A stretch of 64,000 bases of DNA from Paenibacillus foliorum. Lineage in GTDB: Bacteria; Bacillota; Bacilli; Paenibacillales; NBRC-103111. Made by a program: the position numbers and the translations under genes. The DNA lies in the NCBI RefSeq assembly GCF_013141765.1, contig NZ_WHOD01000067.1:1-64000 (forward strand), written 5' to 3'. The notes beneath the pieces were generated by a model. That model saw nothing but the letters and a program-made list of their open reading frames with translations. It had not been told where the DNA came from and ran no database searches. Positions 46,256 to 56,344 of this stretch are shown piece by piece (positions within the stretch are counted from its first letter, which is position 1; the number at the start of each line of letters is the position of its first letter).

Positions 46256-47542
46256 ATGAAAAAGTGGATGTCGATGGCGAGCGTGGCGGTATTGACGGTT
46301 TCCATCCTGGCAGGTTGTGCCGGGGGGCAGGAAGCGCCCAAATCAAACGCGCCAGCACCAGCGCCGCAAGGTGGGAAAGATGCGCCGAAAGTTACGTTAA
46401 AGCTGATTCAAAATAAAGTAGAGGTTACCGAGCAAGTCAAGCAGATGGCAGCCGATTACACCAAGGAAAATCCGAATGTCACGATTGATGCTCAAGTTGT
46501 ACGTGATTTGGATACGATGCTAAAAACAAGATTTGCTTCCGGGGACGAGCCGGATATCTTTTTCGCCAAAAGCCACAGCGGCGTTCAAGATTGGAGCGAC
46601 AGGCTGCTTGATATGTCGAACGAGCCTTGGATGAGCAAAGTAGATCCATCGGCATTGCCGGGCATGACAGTGAAAGGGAAAAAACTAGGCTTCCCTTCTG
46701 CGATGGAGGGATACGGATTTGTTTACAATAAGGACCTGTTCAAGAAAGCAGGCATTGACAAGATTCCTGTGACGATCACCGAGCTGAGGCAGGCAAATGA
46801 GAAGCTAAAAGCAGCGGGAATTGCGTCTTATGCGGAAGGCTATAAAGAAAATTTCATATTAGGCCGCAACTTGTTTAATTTGCCGTTCGCCTATATGCCG
46901 GATTCAACGGAAATGATCGCCAAAATTAGCAGCGGAACGGCTAAGGTACAAGATGTTCCTTTAATGAAAAACTTTTTTGAAGTGCTCGATATGACGGTCA
47001 AATATGGTAAAGGTGTCGAATCGGTAGGCGTCAGCTACGATAATCAGGTTGCGGACTTTTCATCTGGTAAAACGGCGATGATGCAGCAAGGGGTTTGGAC
47101 AATCGATTTGATCAAAAAGGTCAATCCGAATCTGAACATTGGGTTGTTCGCGGTTCCGCTTACCGACAATCCGAGCGATACGAAGCTTCCGGTAGGCATC
47201 CCGGCTTACTATGTCATCAACAAAGACTCCAAGCAAGTAGAGGAAGCAAAGAAATTCCTCATTTGGCTGCACAAAAACGGTCAGAAATATCTAGTTGATC
47301 AAATGCATTTCATTCCGGGCTTCACAGATTTGAAAGCAACGAACGAACTAGGACCACTGGCTGCTGATATGAATGTTTATTTGGAGAAAAAACAGACGAT
47401 TCCATGGTCCTACTTGCTATGGCCGGCTGGAATGGATGCACAATTCACTAAACCGCTGCAAGCTTACGTAGGCGGCCAGCTGAATAAAGACCAAGCGCTC
47501 GAAGAAGTACAAAAAATGTGGAATAACGCTGTAAAAAAATAA
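46256..47542 (+). CDS. Sugar ABC transporter substrate-binding lipoprotein (locus III)
   Basis: 428-residue family 1 solute-binding protein. The lipoprotein signal ends LAGC (Cys21), followed by an Ala/Pro/Lys-rich linker and a mature domain starting VTLKLIQNKVEV. ATG 46256 follows AGGAGGAG. It is the first gene of locus III, behind the cre site. The ligand is unknown. Confidence 0.93.
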   Translation: MKKWMSMASVAVLTVSILAGCAGGQEAPKSNAPAPAPQGGKDAPKVTLKLIQNKVEVTEQVKQMAADYTKENPNVTIDAQVVRDLDTMLKTRFASGDEPDIFFAKSHSGVQDWSDRLLDMSNEPWMSKVDPSALPGMTVKGKKLGFPSAMEGYGFVYNKDLFKKAGIDKIPVTITELRQANEKLKAAGIASYAEGYKENFILGRNLFNLPFAYMPDSTEMIAKISSGTAKVQDVPLMKNFFEVLDMTVKYGKGVESVGVSYDNQVADFSSGKTAMMQQGVWTIDLIKKVNPNLNIGLFAVPLTDNPSDTKLPVGIPAYYVINKDSKQVEEAKKFLIWLHKNGQKYLVDQMHFIPGFTDLKATNELGPLAADMNVYLEKKQTIPWSYLLWPAGMDAQFTKPLQAYVGGQLNKDQALEEVQKMWNNAVKK

Positions 47543-47556
47543 TTGCCATTTAATGG

Positions 47557-47608
47557 ATCAGCCAATGCGTCGCTTCCCGACTGTTCCGGAAACGGTGTAT
47601 TGGCTGAT
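47557..47608. repeat. Inverted repeat between binding-protein and permease genes (locus III)
   Basis: ATCAGCCAAT (47557-47566) pairs perfectly with ATTGGCTGAT (47599-47608) around a 32-nt loop. No T run follows. It may protect the binding-protein mRNA or partly stop transcription. Confidence 0.65.
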
Positions 47609-47638
47609 TGTCTGTAACGATAAGAAAGGAGTACCGAC

Positions 47639-48517
47639 ATGTCACGAAGCAAAACAAGAAAAATATGGATATATATCGCCTTCGTTTCTCCGGCTGTCCT
47701 TTTTTTCGCCCTGTTTATCATGTTGCCTTTTTTTAGGGCCATCATCTTCTCGTTCCAGGATTGGAACGGAATCAGCCGTGATATCAAGTGGGCTGGATTA
47801 AGTAACTACAAGCGTCTGCTGCATGACGCGGATCATATAAAATCATTTGTGTTTACGATTAAATACGTTGTGGTCAGTACGATTTTAGTCAATTTGGTTG
47901 GGTTTGCCCTAGCATTTGTGCTCAATATGGCGCTCAAGACGAAAAACGCGCTAAGAACTGTCTTCTTTTTACCCCATGTTATCGGATCGCTCATCATTGG
48001 TTTTATTTGGCAGTTTATTATTACGCGGGGCTTTCCGCAAATCGCCAGTATAACGGGCATTTCGATTTTTGAGAAAAACTGGCTTAGCTTGCCGGATTAT
48101 GCGTTCTGGGCGCTTGTTCTGGTGAACGTATGGCACTATGCAGGGTATTTGATGATTATTTATCTTGCGGCGCTTCAAGGTATTCCAAGTGATTTATTGG
48201 AAGCGGCGCAAATCGATGGCGCCAACCGTTGGCACAGACTGAGGGCCGTTATTATTCCGCTGATTATGCCGGCGATTACCGTTTGTTTGTTCCTTGCCAT
48301 CTCTCATGGCTTTAAAGTATTCGATTTGAACTTTGTGCTGACCCACGGCGGACCATTCGGATCGACGGAATCGCTTGCGCTGCATATATATTTGGATGCT
48401 TTTACGAAAAATGAATATACGTATGCATCGGCCAAGTCCGTTGTGTTTTTCCTCGTATTGGCCACGGTTACAGTCATTCAAGTGTTCTTGCTGAAGCGCA
48501 AGGAGGTGGAAATGTAA
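47639..48517 (+). CDS. Sugar ABC transporter permease (MalF-type, locus III)
   Basis: 292-residue membrane subunit with about six helices and the ATPase-docking loop LEAAQIDGANRWHRLRAVIIP. ATG 47639 is behind AAAGGAG. Its stop codon shares one base with the next permease start. Confidence 0.93.
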   Translation: MSRSKTRKIWIYIAFVSPAVLFFALFIMLPFFRAIIFSFQDWNGISRDIKWAGLSNYKRLLHDADHIKSFVFTIKYVVVSTILVNLVGFALAFVLNMALKTKNALRTVFFLPHVIGSLIIGFIWQFIITRGFPQIASITGISIFEKNWLSLPDYAFWALVLVNVWHYAGYLMIIYLAALQGIPSDLLEAAQIDGANRWHRLRAVIIPLIMPAITVCLFLAISHGFKVFDLNFVLTHGGPFGSTESLALHIYLDAFTKNEYTYASAKSVVFFLVLATVTVIQVFLLKRKEVEM

Positions 48518-49347
48518 TGAAAGATCGTTACGATACCGGTAAGTTCGTTATTGAGCTAGTGATGATTATGTTTGGCATTCTATTTTTTGTTCCGCTGTAT
48601 TTGACCTTCATCAATGCCTTTAAGAGGTATGACGAGGTGCTCGCTTCAACATCTTCACTGCCAGACGTCTGGCAGTTCAGCAATTTCACGACAGTTTGGA
48701 GTCAAATTCAATTTCCGGGTGTCTTTATGAACTCGCTCATTATTACGGTAGGCAGCGTCGTCGGCATATTACTGATTAGTTCGGCAGCCGCTTATCAGCT
48801 CGTGCGCAATCCGGGGATATGGAGCAACATCATTTTTATGATCATCTTATCGTCTCTGGTTATTCCATTTCAAACGATGATGATCCCGCTTGTAAAGGTG
48901 GCAAAAGACTTCCATCTGATTAACTCACTGCACGGCATGATTATCATGTATCTCGGGTTCGGTGTACCGCTCGCTTTGTTTTTATATCATGGCTTCGTGA
49001 AAGGAATTCCCGTTGAATTGGAAGAAGCGGCTACGATTGACGGCTGCGGGACGGTCGGCGTGTACTTCCGGATTTTACTGCCGCTGCTCGCCCCGATTAC
49101 GACGACGATTGCTATATTGCATACATTATGGATCTGGAATGACTTCCTTCTGCCGTTTATTATGCTGACGTCTAAAGCGAACCGAACCATTCCTCTCGCG
49201 ACCTACGTTTATTTCGGGGAATATGCGAACCAATGGAATCTGGCGCTGGCGGCTTTGACGATGGCGATCATTCCGGTTATTGCTTTTTTCTTAATGATGC
49301 AAAGGTACATTATTCAAGGCATTACGGCCGGGGCTGTAAAAGGGTAA
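48517..49347 (+). CDS. Sugar ABC transporter permease (MalG-type, locus III)
   Basis: 276-residue membrane subunit with about six helices and EAA loop EEAATIDGCGTVGVYFRILLP. It completes the import apparatus with the preceding two genes. Again no ATP-binding gene is present in the locus. Confidence 0.93.
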   Translation: MKDRYDTGKFVIELVMIMFGILFFVPLYLTFINAFKRYDEVLASTSSLPDVWQFSNFTTVWSQIQFPGVFMNSLIITVGSVVGILLISSAAAYQLVRNPGIWSNIIFMIILSSLVIPFQTMMIPLVKVAKDFHLINSLHGMIIMYLGFGVPLALFLYHGFVKGIPVELEEAATIDGCGTVGVYFRILLPLLAPITTTIAILHTLWIWNDFLLPFIMLTSKANRTIPLATYVYFGEYANQWNLALAALTMAIIPVIAFFLMMQRYIIQGITAGAVKG

Positions 49348-49389
49348 GGAGTAAGGCTGAATAGATAAAAACAGATGGAGGCAACCCAC

Positions 49390-50409
49390 ATGACTGCTTT
49401 GAAAATAGGTGTAATCGGCTGCGGTTCGATTGCGAGAAAAAGACATTTGCCGGAATATGCCCTGCTTCCGAATGTGGAAATTACGGCTGTCTGCGACCCG
49501 AATGAAGATAGAGTAAACGAAATGGCAACCCTGTACGGAGCTGTCGCCTATACGGATTACCACGAGCTGTTACGGCACGAGGGCTTGGACGCCGTGAGTG
49601 TGTGTACGCCTAATGCGCTGCATGCTCCAATCAGCATTGCCGCATTGGAGGCGGGTAAGCACGTATTGTGCGAAAAGCCGATGGCGGTATCGGTTGAGGA
49701 AGGGGAAGCGATGATTGCAGCTGCGGAGAAAGCCGGCAAATGGCTCATGATCGGACATAATCAGCGACTTATGCTGCCTCACAAAAAAGCAAAAGAAATT
49801 TTGGCAAGCGGCGCCCTCGGACGTATTCTTACATTCCGCACCGCGTTCGGCCACGGTGGTCCAGAGACATGGAGCATCGAAGGCGCGGAAGGCTGGTTTT
49901 TCAAAAAAGAGTATGCCTTTATCGGCGCTATGGGCGACCTCGGCGTACACAAGGCAGACCTGCTCCGGTATTTACTTGGTGAGGAAATTACTGAGGTCGG
50001 CGGATTTGTTGGCACACTGCACAAGCAAAACACCGACGTTGACGACAACGCGGTGTGCGTGCTCAAAACCGAGAGCGGCGTGATCGGCACGCTGGCAGCC
50101 AGCTGGACTTACAAGGCGAAGGAAGACAACAGCACCACATTCTATTGTGAAAATGGCATTTTGCGGCTGATCGAAGACACCGCCTACAACGTCATTGTTG
50201 ATCATAATAACGGCGAAAGAACGCTTCACCAGATGGGGAAAGTCGCTACAAACGAAAAGCAGAATGATAGCGGCATCGTTCGCGAATTTGTCGGGCATAT
50301 ATCGTCGGACACTAAACCTTCCATTTCCGGAGAAGAAGGGTTGAAATCGCTCAAGGTCATTCTTGCGGCACTGAAATCGGCGGAAACCGGGCAAATCGTA
50401 CGGGTATAA
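49390..50409 (+). CDS. Gfo/Idh/MocA family oxidoreductase 1 (locus III)
   Basis: 339-residue NAD(P)-dependent dehydrogenase with Rossmann motif GCGSIARKRHL and CEKPMAVS. ATG 49390 is preceded by GGAGGC; an earlier ATG at 49375 sits before that site and is rejected. It is the first of three family members in the operon, which suggests successive or alternative oxidations of a sugar ring. The substrate is unknown. Confidence 0.9.
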   Translation: MTALKIGVIGCGSIARKRHLPEYALLPNVEITAVCDPNEDRVNEMATLYGAVAYTDYHELLRHEGLDAVSVCTPNALHAPISIAALEAGKHVLCEKPMAVSVEEGEAMIAAAEKAGKWLMIGHNQRLMLPHKKAKEILASGALGRILTFRTAFGHGGPETWSIEGAEGWFFKKEYAFIGAMGDLGVHKADLLRYLLGEEITEVGGFVGTLHKQNTDVDDNAVCVLKTESGVIGTLAASWTYKAKEDNSTTFYCENGILRLIEDTAYNVIVDHNNGERTLHQMGKVATNEKQNDSGIVREFVGHISSDTKPSISGEEGLKSLKVILAALKSAETGQIVRV

Positions 50410-50440
50410 ATTGAAACTAGTATAAAGGAGCTTGAAAACG

Positions 50441-51433
50441 ATGAAAACAAAACCGGTTCTTGGTTTAACTTTAGGGGATGCAACGGGCATCGGCTCGGAA
50501 TTAGCCGTCAAGGCGCTGCAATTGGCTGACATTCGCAAGCTGGCAACATGGGTCATTATTGGCGACGAACGGGTTTTTGGCCAAGGGCAATCTATAACAG
50601 GTGAAGTCGTCCCTTATCGCAAAATTGAAAGCACGGAGCAAATCGACAATGTGGACGACGTCTATTTTATCGATTTGAAAAATTTGTCCCCGGATGAATA
50701 TACACTAGGTCAGTTATCCAGCGTATCAGGCAAAGCGACCGGTGAAACGCTGGAGTACGTCGTCAAGCTGGCACAAGATAAGCATTTGGACGGCTTCGTC
50801 TTTGCACCGATCAACAAGGGAGCATTACACAACGGCGGCTATCATTTCCAGGATGAGCTGCACTTCTTCGCATCGCTTCTAAACTGCAAGGAAGGCTTTA
50901 GCGAAATTAATGTAATGGACGATCTGTGGTTTACTCGAGTAACGTCCCACATACCGCTGAAGCAGGTCAGCGACTTCGTTAAAAAAGAACGTGTCGGCCG
51001 CATCATCCGATTTGCTCACGATACTTTAACGAAGGTAGGCTTTGAAAATCCGCGCATTGTCGTAGCCGCTCTAAATCCGCATGCTGGCGACAGCGGTCTG
51101 CTTGGAATGGAAGAAATCGAAGAAATTACACCGGCGATTAAGGAAGCTCAGATGCAAGGCATTAATGTGGAAGGGCCTTATCCGGCGGACACGATCTTTT
51201 TACGGTTAAATAAACAGCCTTTTGATAGCTTGGTTAGTATGTACCATGACCAAGCGCAGACGGGGATGAAGCTGCTCGGTTTTAACAAAGGCGTTACCGT
51301 CAGCGGAGGGCTGCCTGTTGTTATTACGACGCCAGCACACGGAACCGCTTTTGATATAGCCGGTCAAGGACAGGCTAACCCGGGCGCGATGGAGCATGCA
51401 ATGAAATTGGCTGTTAAATTAGCGGGATATTGA
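50441..51433 (+). CDS. PdxA-family (4-hydroxythreonine-4-phosphate dehydrogenase-like) enzyme
   Basis: 330-residue metal-dependent oxidative decarboxylase family. Visible family blocks are LTLGDATGIGSEL, APINKGALHNGG, RVTSHIPLKQV, ALNPHAGDSG, VSMYHDQAQTGMK and GTAFDIAGQG. PdxA2-type relatives act on four-carbon sugar-acid phosphates together with a DUF1537 kinase, but no such kinase is encoded here, so the substrate may differ. ATG 50441 is 10 nt after AAAGGAG; TTG 50432 is too close. True vitamin B6 synthesis is unlikely because pdxST is present. Confidence 0.88.
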   Translation: MKTKPVLGLTLGDATGIGSELAVKALQLADIRKLATWVIIGDERVFGQGQSITGEVVPYRKIESTEQIDNVDDVYFIDLKNLSPDEYTLGQLSSVSGKATGETLEYVVKLAQDKHLDGFVFAPINKGALHNGGYHFQDELHFFASLLNCKEGFSEINVMDDLWFTRVTSHIPLKQVSDFVKKERVGRIIRFAHDTLTKVGFENPRIVVAALNPHAGDSGLLGMEEIEEITPAIKEAQMQGINVEGPYPADTIFLRLNKQPFDSLVSMYHDQAQTGMKLLGFNKGVTVSGGLPVVITTPAHGTAFDIAGQGQANPGAMEHAMKLAVKLAGY

Positions 51434-51452
51434 TCCGAAAGGGGCCTTCAGC

Positions 51453-52703
51453 ATGAAACTGCCACGGATGGTTCAGGTCAGACAGCATTTTACCGGACCA
51501 ACGGTTGAAGATATCGAAGATGAAGTTTGGAAACAGCTGTCTCTTATCGGTCTGGAGGCGAAGGTGTTTCCTGGTATGAGAATCGCCTTAACCGCTGGAA
51601 GCCGGGGTATAGCCAATATTGCCACGATCATTAAAGCAACGGTGTCGAAGTTAAAATCGCTTGGCGCCGATCCGTTCATCATCCCCGCTATGGGCAGCCA
51701 CGGCGGGGCGACGGCGGAAGGTCAAGTAAAGGTGCTCTCAAGTTTGGGAGTCACTGAAGCTTACTGCGGCGCGCCGATTCTTTCGTCAATGGAAGTCGTG
51801 CAGATCGGGGAAACGGAGCGGGGCATTCCCGTTTATGTGGATCGTCATGCTTCTGAAGGGGATGGCATTATTTTGATCGGACGGGTGAAGGTCCATACGG
51901 ACTTTAAATCTCCTATCGGCATCGAAAGTGGGATTATGAAAATGTCGGCGATTGGCCTTGGCAAACATAAGCAGGCGCTTGCCATTCACAATTACGGCGT
52001 GGAAGGTATCCGTGATTTTATGCCGGAGGTAGCGCGTGTCGTGCTGCAAAAGGCAAACATCCTATGCGGACTTGCAATCGTCGAAAACGCTTATGAGCAT
52101 ACGGCGAAGATTGAGGCTATCCCTACGGATCGGATCGAAGAGCGGGAACGCGAAATTCTTAAGTTTTCCGCATCGTTAATGCCTAAGCTGCCTGTCGATC
52201 GACTGGATGTGCTGCATGTTGACCAAATCGGCAAAAATTTCAGCGGAACCGGCATGGATACGAACATCATAGGCAGAATGCGTATCTCGGGAGTTGAAGA
52301 ACCGGAGTCCCCGATCATCAAATACGTCATTGCCGGAGACTTGAGCGACGAATGCGGAGGCAACGCGCTCGGTATCGGCCTTGCCGATTTAACGACCCGC
52401 AGGCTATTTGAAAAAATTGATTATGTTAAAACAAATGAAAATGTCATCACGAGCACATTTCTTCACCGTGCGATGATTCCGATCATCTTGGAAAACGACC
52501 GGGAAGCGATGAGTACAGCACTACGATGCAGTTGGGGGATCAATCCTGAGCAGGCTCGCGTGATGCGCATATCCAATACGCTGCATTTGGAGCATCTGTA
52601 TGTATCGGAAGCGCTGCTTCCCGAAATCGATTCGTTGGACCATGTCGAAGTCGTTGGCGAGTTAAAGGAAATGCAGTTTGATGCACACGGATTTTTTAAA
52701 TAG
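51453..52703 (+). CDS. LarA-like nickel-pincer-dependent isomerase family protein
   Basis: 416-residue protein resembling the lactate racemase (LarA) superfamily. ALTAGSRGIANI and PAMGSHGGATAEGQ are typical of the large group of LarA-like proteins found in sugar catabolic loci, and they are followed by KVHTDFKSPIGIESG. LarA enzymes epimerise 2-hydroxyacids using a nickel pincer cofactor made by LarB, LarC and LarE; those genes are not in this window. Here it may invert a hydroxyl of a sugar acid. Confidence 0.8.
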   Translation: MKLPRMVQVRQHFTGPTVEDIEDEVWKQLSLIGLEAKVFPGMRIALTAGSRGIANIATIIKATVSKLKSLGADPFIIPAMGSHGGATAEGQVKVLSSLGVTEAYCGAPILSSMEVVQIGETERGIPVYVDRHASEGDGIILIGRVKVHTDFKSPIGIESGIMKMSAIGLGKHKQALAIHNYGVEGIRDFMPEVARVVLQKANILCGLAIVENAYEHTAKIEAIPTDRIEEREREILKFSASLMPKLPVDRLDVLHVDQIGKNFSGTGMDTNIIGRMRISGVEEPESPIIKYVIAGDLSDECGGNALGIGLADLTTRRLFEKIDYVKTNENVITSTFLHRAMIPIILENDREAMSTALRCSWGINPEQARVMRISNTLHLEHLYVSEALLPEIDSLDHVEVVGELKEMQFDAHGFFK

Positions 52704-52755
52704 TTTAAATAGATTGAATTGGCAATTTAGTTGAAAGCGCGCAGGAGGCATAATA

Positions 52756-53781
52756 ATGGATAAAATTCGGGTCATACAAATTGGAGCCGGAAGGTTCGGA
52801 CAATCGTGGATGAAGGTACTGTGTGAATACGAACAAGTGGAATTGGTGGCTGTCGTTGATGTCGTACCGGATAATCTCGCCACAGCGAAGTCGATTACCA
52901 ACCTGCCGGACTCCCGATTGTTTAGCGGTTTGGAAAGTGCCGTTCAAGCGGTGAAAGCGGATATGGCGCTGATCGTGACACCTCCCCAAACACATAAAAA
53001 AATCGCGATGGAGGCACTGCAGGTCGGCTTGCATGTTGTGCTGGAGAAGCCTTTGACGCATACGTTCGATGAAGCTGTCGAGCTGTATGAGGAGAGTAAG
53101 AAATACGACAAACATGTCATGATCAGCCAAAACTATCGTTGGAGACCGTGCATCCAAACGCTAAGAAGATTGCTGCGGGAAGAAGCAGTCGGCCGTGTGG
53201 GATACATGGAATATGATTTCAGAAAGGCGATCAACGTAGGCGGATGGCGTAACGAGATGAATGAGATATTGCTGGAAGACATGTCCTTGCATCATTTTGA
53301 CATTATGAGATACGTACTAGGCAAAGAGCCTATGGAAGTGTACGCGCAAAGCTTCAAGCCGCATTGGAGCTGGTTTAACGGAAATCCGACGGCTGGAGCG
53401 ATGATTCAATTCGAAGACGATGTACGCGTTAATTATTTCGGCAGCTGGGTCAACCGGGGGAGAGAAACAACGTGGAACGGGAACATCCGAGTGTGCGGCG
53501 ATCAAGGCGCTATCGAAATGATCGATGACCAAATCTTGATCTGGAAGGAAGGCGAGAGTACTGAGCCTGCTGTCGTGGAGCTGGACGAAGCGGAGTATGG
53601 CGACAGAATGTCTTCGCTTCATAACTTTGTTCAATCGATTCGCACGAATACAGCTCCACTCACTTCCATTACAGATAACATTAGAAGCTTTGCGCTTACG
53701 TGTGCAGCGATTCAATCGACAGAGCAGCAGCAAAAAGTGAAGCTGGATGATTTTTATAAAGTGAACGGTGCCCAATGGTAG
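52756..53781 (+). CDS. Gfo/Idh/MocA family oxidoreductase 2 (locus III)
   Basis: 341-residue dehydrogenase with GAGRFGQSW in the nucleotide-binding fold and LEKPLTHT near residue 97. ATG 52756 follows AGGAGG. It overlaps the third family member by 7 bp, so the two are translationally coupled and could form a functional pair. Confidence 0.9.
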   Translation: MDKIRVIQIGAGRFGQSWMKVLCEYEQVELVAVVDVVPDNLATAKSITNLPDSRLFSGLESAVQAVKADMALIVTPPQTHKKIAMEALQVGLHVVLEKPLTHTFDEAVELYEESKKYDKHVMISQNYRWRPCIQTLRRLLREEAVGRVGYMEYDFRKAINVGGWRNEMNEILLEDMSLHHFDIMRYVLGKEPMEVYAQSFKPHWSWFNGNPTAGAMIQFEDDVRVNYFGSWVNRGRETTWNGNIRVCGDQGAIEMIDDQILIWKEGESTEPAVVELDEAEYGDRMSSLHNFVQSIRTNTAPLTSITDNIRSFALTCAAIQSTEQQQKVKLDDFYKVNGAQW

Positions 53782-54953
53782 AAATAAATAAAAAACACGT
53801 TAACGTCGGCATGGTCGGATATAAATTTATGGGTAAAGCGCACAGCAATGCTTACAGCCGGGTAAACATGTTTTTTCCTAATGTCCCCGCAGCGCCGGTC
53901 ATGAAGCTGATTTGCGGTAGAGATCGGGACGGTGTCGAGCAAGCTGCAAAGCAATTTGGCTGGGGAGGCTGTGTTACGGATTGGCGTGAGCTGCTCAGCG
54001 ACGATGACATCGATCTTGTCGATATTAATGCTCCGAGTAACGCGCATAAAGAAATTGCGATTGCCGCAGCCAAGGCTGGCAAGCATATTTTTTGTGAAAA
54101 GCCATTGGCGTTAAACTTGGCCGATTCCCGTGAAATGCTGAAAGCAGCGGAAGAAGCCGGAATTAAACATATGGTTGGCTTTAATTATCGCTTTGCCCCT
54201 GCCGTTCAATTAGCCAAAAAAATCATTCGTGAAGGCAGACTGGGTACCATTTATCATTTCCGCGCATGGTTTTTACAGGATTGGATTATCGATCCGGAAT
54301 TCCCTTTGGTGTGGAGATTGCAGAAGGATGTTGCGGGGTCCGGTTCGCACGGCGATTTGGGCGCTCATCTGATTGATTTGGCACACTATTTGGTAGGCGA
54401 TATGACAGAAGTGGTGGGGATGAGCGAGACCTTCATCAAGGATCGGCCGATGCCAGCCTCGATGACCGGCTTAAGTGCAAAAGGAAGCGCAAACGCCCCT
54501 AGAGGGACGGTTGATGTTGACGATGCGACATTGTTTTTGGCGCGATTTGCGAATGGCGCTTTGGGCAGCTTCGAGGCGAGCCGATTTGCGGCAGGCCACC
54601 GCTGTATGAACGCTTTCGAAATCAACGGCAGCAAAGGCAGCATTAAATTCGATTTTGAACGGTTAAACGAGCTGGAGGTTTATTTTACGGACGATGCCGC
54701 CGACGTTCAAGGCTTTCGTAGGGTGCTGGCAACCGATCCTGCTCATGCTTACATGGATGCATGGTGGCCTCCGGGTCATACGATCGGCTACGAGCATACG
54801 TTTGTGCATGAGATGCTGGAATTGATGCAGGCCATTCACGAGGACCGTCAACCGGAGCCGAATTTCTCGGAGGGTGTTAAATGCCAGCAAGTGCTGGAAG
54901 CCGTGGAGCTGTCCGTAGCCGAACGCAGGTGGGTGAAGGTGAGCGAGCTTTAG
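53775..54953 (+). CDS. Gfo/Idh/MocA family oxidoreductase 3 (locus III)
   Basis: 392-residue, longer member of the family. It has MVGYKFMGKAHSNAY at the N-terminus, CEKPLALN, and a large C-terminal domain ending in HTFVHEM and the terminal helix. The GYKFMG variant and the extended length resemble the subgroup annotated as sugar-ring dehydrogenases near inositol or levoglucosan genes. The substrate is not assigned. Confidence 0.9.
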   Translation: MVEINKKHVNVGMVGYKFMGKAHSNAYSRVNMFFPNVPAAPVMKLICGRDRDGVEQAAKQFGWGGCVTDWRELLSDDDIDLVDINAPSNAHKEIAIAAAKAGKHIFCEKPLALNLADSREMLKAAEEAGIKHMVGFNYRFAPAVQLAKKIIREGRLGTIYHFRAWFLQDWIIDPEFPLVWRLQKDVAGSGSHGDLGAHLIDLAHYLVGDMTEVVGMSETFIKDRPMPASMTGLSAKGSANAPRGTVDVDDATLFLARFANGALGSFEASRFAAGHRCMNAFEINGSKGSIKFDFERLNELEVYFTDDAADVQGFRRVLATDPAHAYMDAWWPPGHTIGYEHTFVHEMLELMQAIHEDRQPEPNFSEGVKCQQVLEAVELSVAERRWVKVSEL

Positions 54954-54991
54954 CATCGTAAAGCAAATAGTGATAGGGGAGAGTGAGAGCT

Positions 54992-55957
54992 GTGCAATTA
55001 GGCGTATTTTTAAAATTATTCCGTACCCGTTCGTTGGAAGACGCACTGGCGCATGTAGCCAGTCAGGGCATCCAATCCGTGGAGATCGCTACGGGCGGCT
55101 ATGTAGGCAACCATCATTTGAAGCCGAAGGAAGTGCTTGGAAATCAGCAGGAGATCGATAAAATCAAACGCGCGGTCGAGCAGAACCGGCTTACGATCAG
55201 CGCATTAAGCTGTCATGGCAATCCGCTGCATCCGAATTCGGCTATCGCGCAGGAGCATCATGAGGACTTTATCAACTCGATTCTCTTAGCTAAGGAGCTC
55301 GGTGTGGACACGGTAGTCAATTTTTCAGGTTGTCCCGGTGAATCCGAAACATCGCAGCGTTCCGTCTGGATTACATGTCCTTGGCCTACCGACTTTCTGG
55401 AAACATTAACCTGGCAGTGGGAGCAGAAGGTGATTCCTTATTGGGAGAAGATGGGGCAATTCGCCAGAGAGCATGGCATTAAAATCGCGGTAGAGCCTCA
55501 TCCGGGTTTCGTTGTTTACAATACGGAGACGGCGGTCAGGCTTTGCGAGGCTGCAGGGGATAATGTCGGAGTGAATTTCGATCCGAGTCATCTGTTCTGG
55601 CAAGGCATGGATCCGGTGCTATCGATCTTGCATCTGGGTAGCCGCATTTATCATTTTCACGCTAAAGATACGTCGATTTACAAGCATAATAACGAGCTGA
55701 ACGGCGTGCTGGATACCAAATCATACCGAGATATCGCGAACCGTTCATGGGCGTTCCGGACAGTCGGATACGGCCACGGGGCGGAATTGTGGAAAGAAAT
55801 CGTCAGCGCGTTACGCACGGTAGGCTATGACGGTGCCATCAGTATCGAGCACGAGGATGGTCTGATGTCGACGCAGGAAGGATTCAGCAAAGCAGTTCAC
55901 TTTTTAAAAGACGTGTTGATCACCGAGGATTCGGGAGAAATGTATTGGGCCAGATAA
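54992..55957 (+). CDS. TIM-barrel sugar isomerase/epimerase (locus III)
   Basis: 321-residue xylose-isomerase-like barrel. Metal-site motifs are AVEPHPGF, NFDPSHLFWQG, HFHAKDT and ISIEHEDG. The start is GTG 54992, 10 nt after AGGGGAG; GTG 54983 is too close. It is longer than the locus I isomerase and belongs to the group often paired with Gfo/Idh enzymes, in which keto-sugars or inosoles are dehydrated or epimerised. Confidence 0.87.
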   Translation: MQLGVFLKLFRTRSLEDALAHVASQGIQSVEIATGGYVGNHHLKPKEVLGNQQEIDKIKRAVEQNRLTISALSCHGNPLHPNSAIAQEHHEDFINSILLAKELGVDTVVNFSGCPGESETSQRSVWITCPWPTDFLETLTWQWEQKVIPYWEKMGQFAREHGIKIAVEPHPGFVVYNTETAVRLCEAAGDNVGVNFDPSHLFWQGMDPVLSILHLGSRIYHFHAKDTSIYKHNNELNGVLDTKSYRDIANRSWAFRTVGYGHGAELWKEIVSALRTVGYDGAISIEHEDGLMSTQEGFSKAVHFLKDVLITEDSGEMYWAR

Positions 55958-56032
55958 ATAGCCGCTAAACATACAACTGCCCCGGGGGAGAATTCATTCC
56001 ATTCAGGGCATTTAGTTCAGGAGGGTAATAAA

Positions 56033-56344
56033 TTGACGACTTCAGACAACGCGTACCGGGCCATCATGATGAAAAAGATGGATAACGTCGCTACAGCTTT
56101 AGAAGATATTCCGGCAGGCATTGATGTGAAGCTGCTGGTTGAGGGTGTCAGCTTAAGCGTTGCTTTGCTGGAGCCGATCCCATTTGGCCATAAGTTTGCA
56201 GTCAGGCCGATTGCCGAAAGGGAGGATATTCTCAAATACGGTGAAGTGATCGGTATGGCAAATCGCATCATCAAGCTGGGTGAGCATGTGCACGTTCATA
56301 ACTTAGACGGAAAAAGAGGCAGAGGTGATCAAGTTGGAGCTTAA
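56033..56344 (+). CDS. UxaA-type dehydratase small subunit (SAF domain)
   Basis: 103-residue SAF-domain protein matching the N-terminal part of altronate dehydratase, with GHKFAVRPI, KYGEVIG and [20 protein letters not shown] 56033 follows AGGAGGG. It overlaps the large-subunit gene by 20 bp, so the enzyme is split. The sulfolactate lyase SuyAB has the same split design and is the main alternative, but no sulfite-handling gene is nearby. Confidence 0.87.
   Translation: MTTSDNAYRAIMMKKMDNVATALEDIPAGIDVKLLVEGVSLSVALLEPIPFGHKFAVRPIAEREDILKYGEVIGMANRIIKLGEHVHVHNLDGKRGRGDQVGA

Noticed and set aside
49972..50556. 194-codon minus-strand frame across the locus III oxidoreductase and PdxA-like genes
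   Set aside because: It spans the junction of two well-supported plus-strand genes and has no family features.
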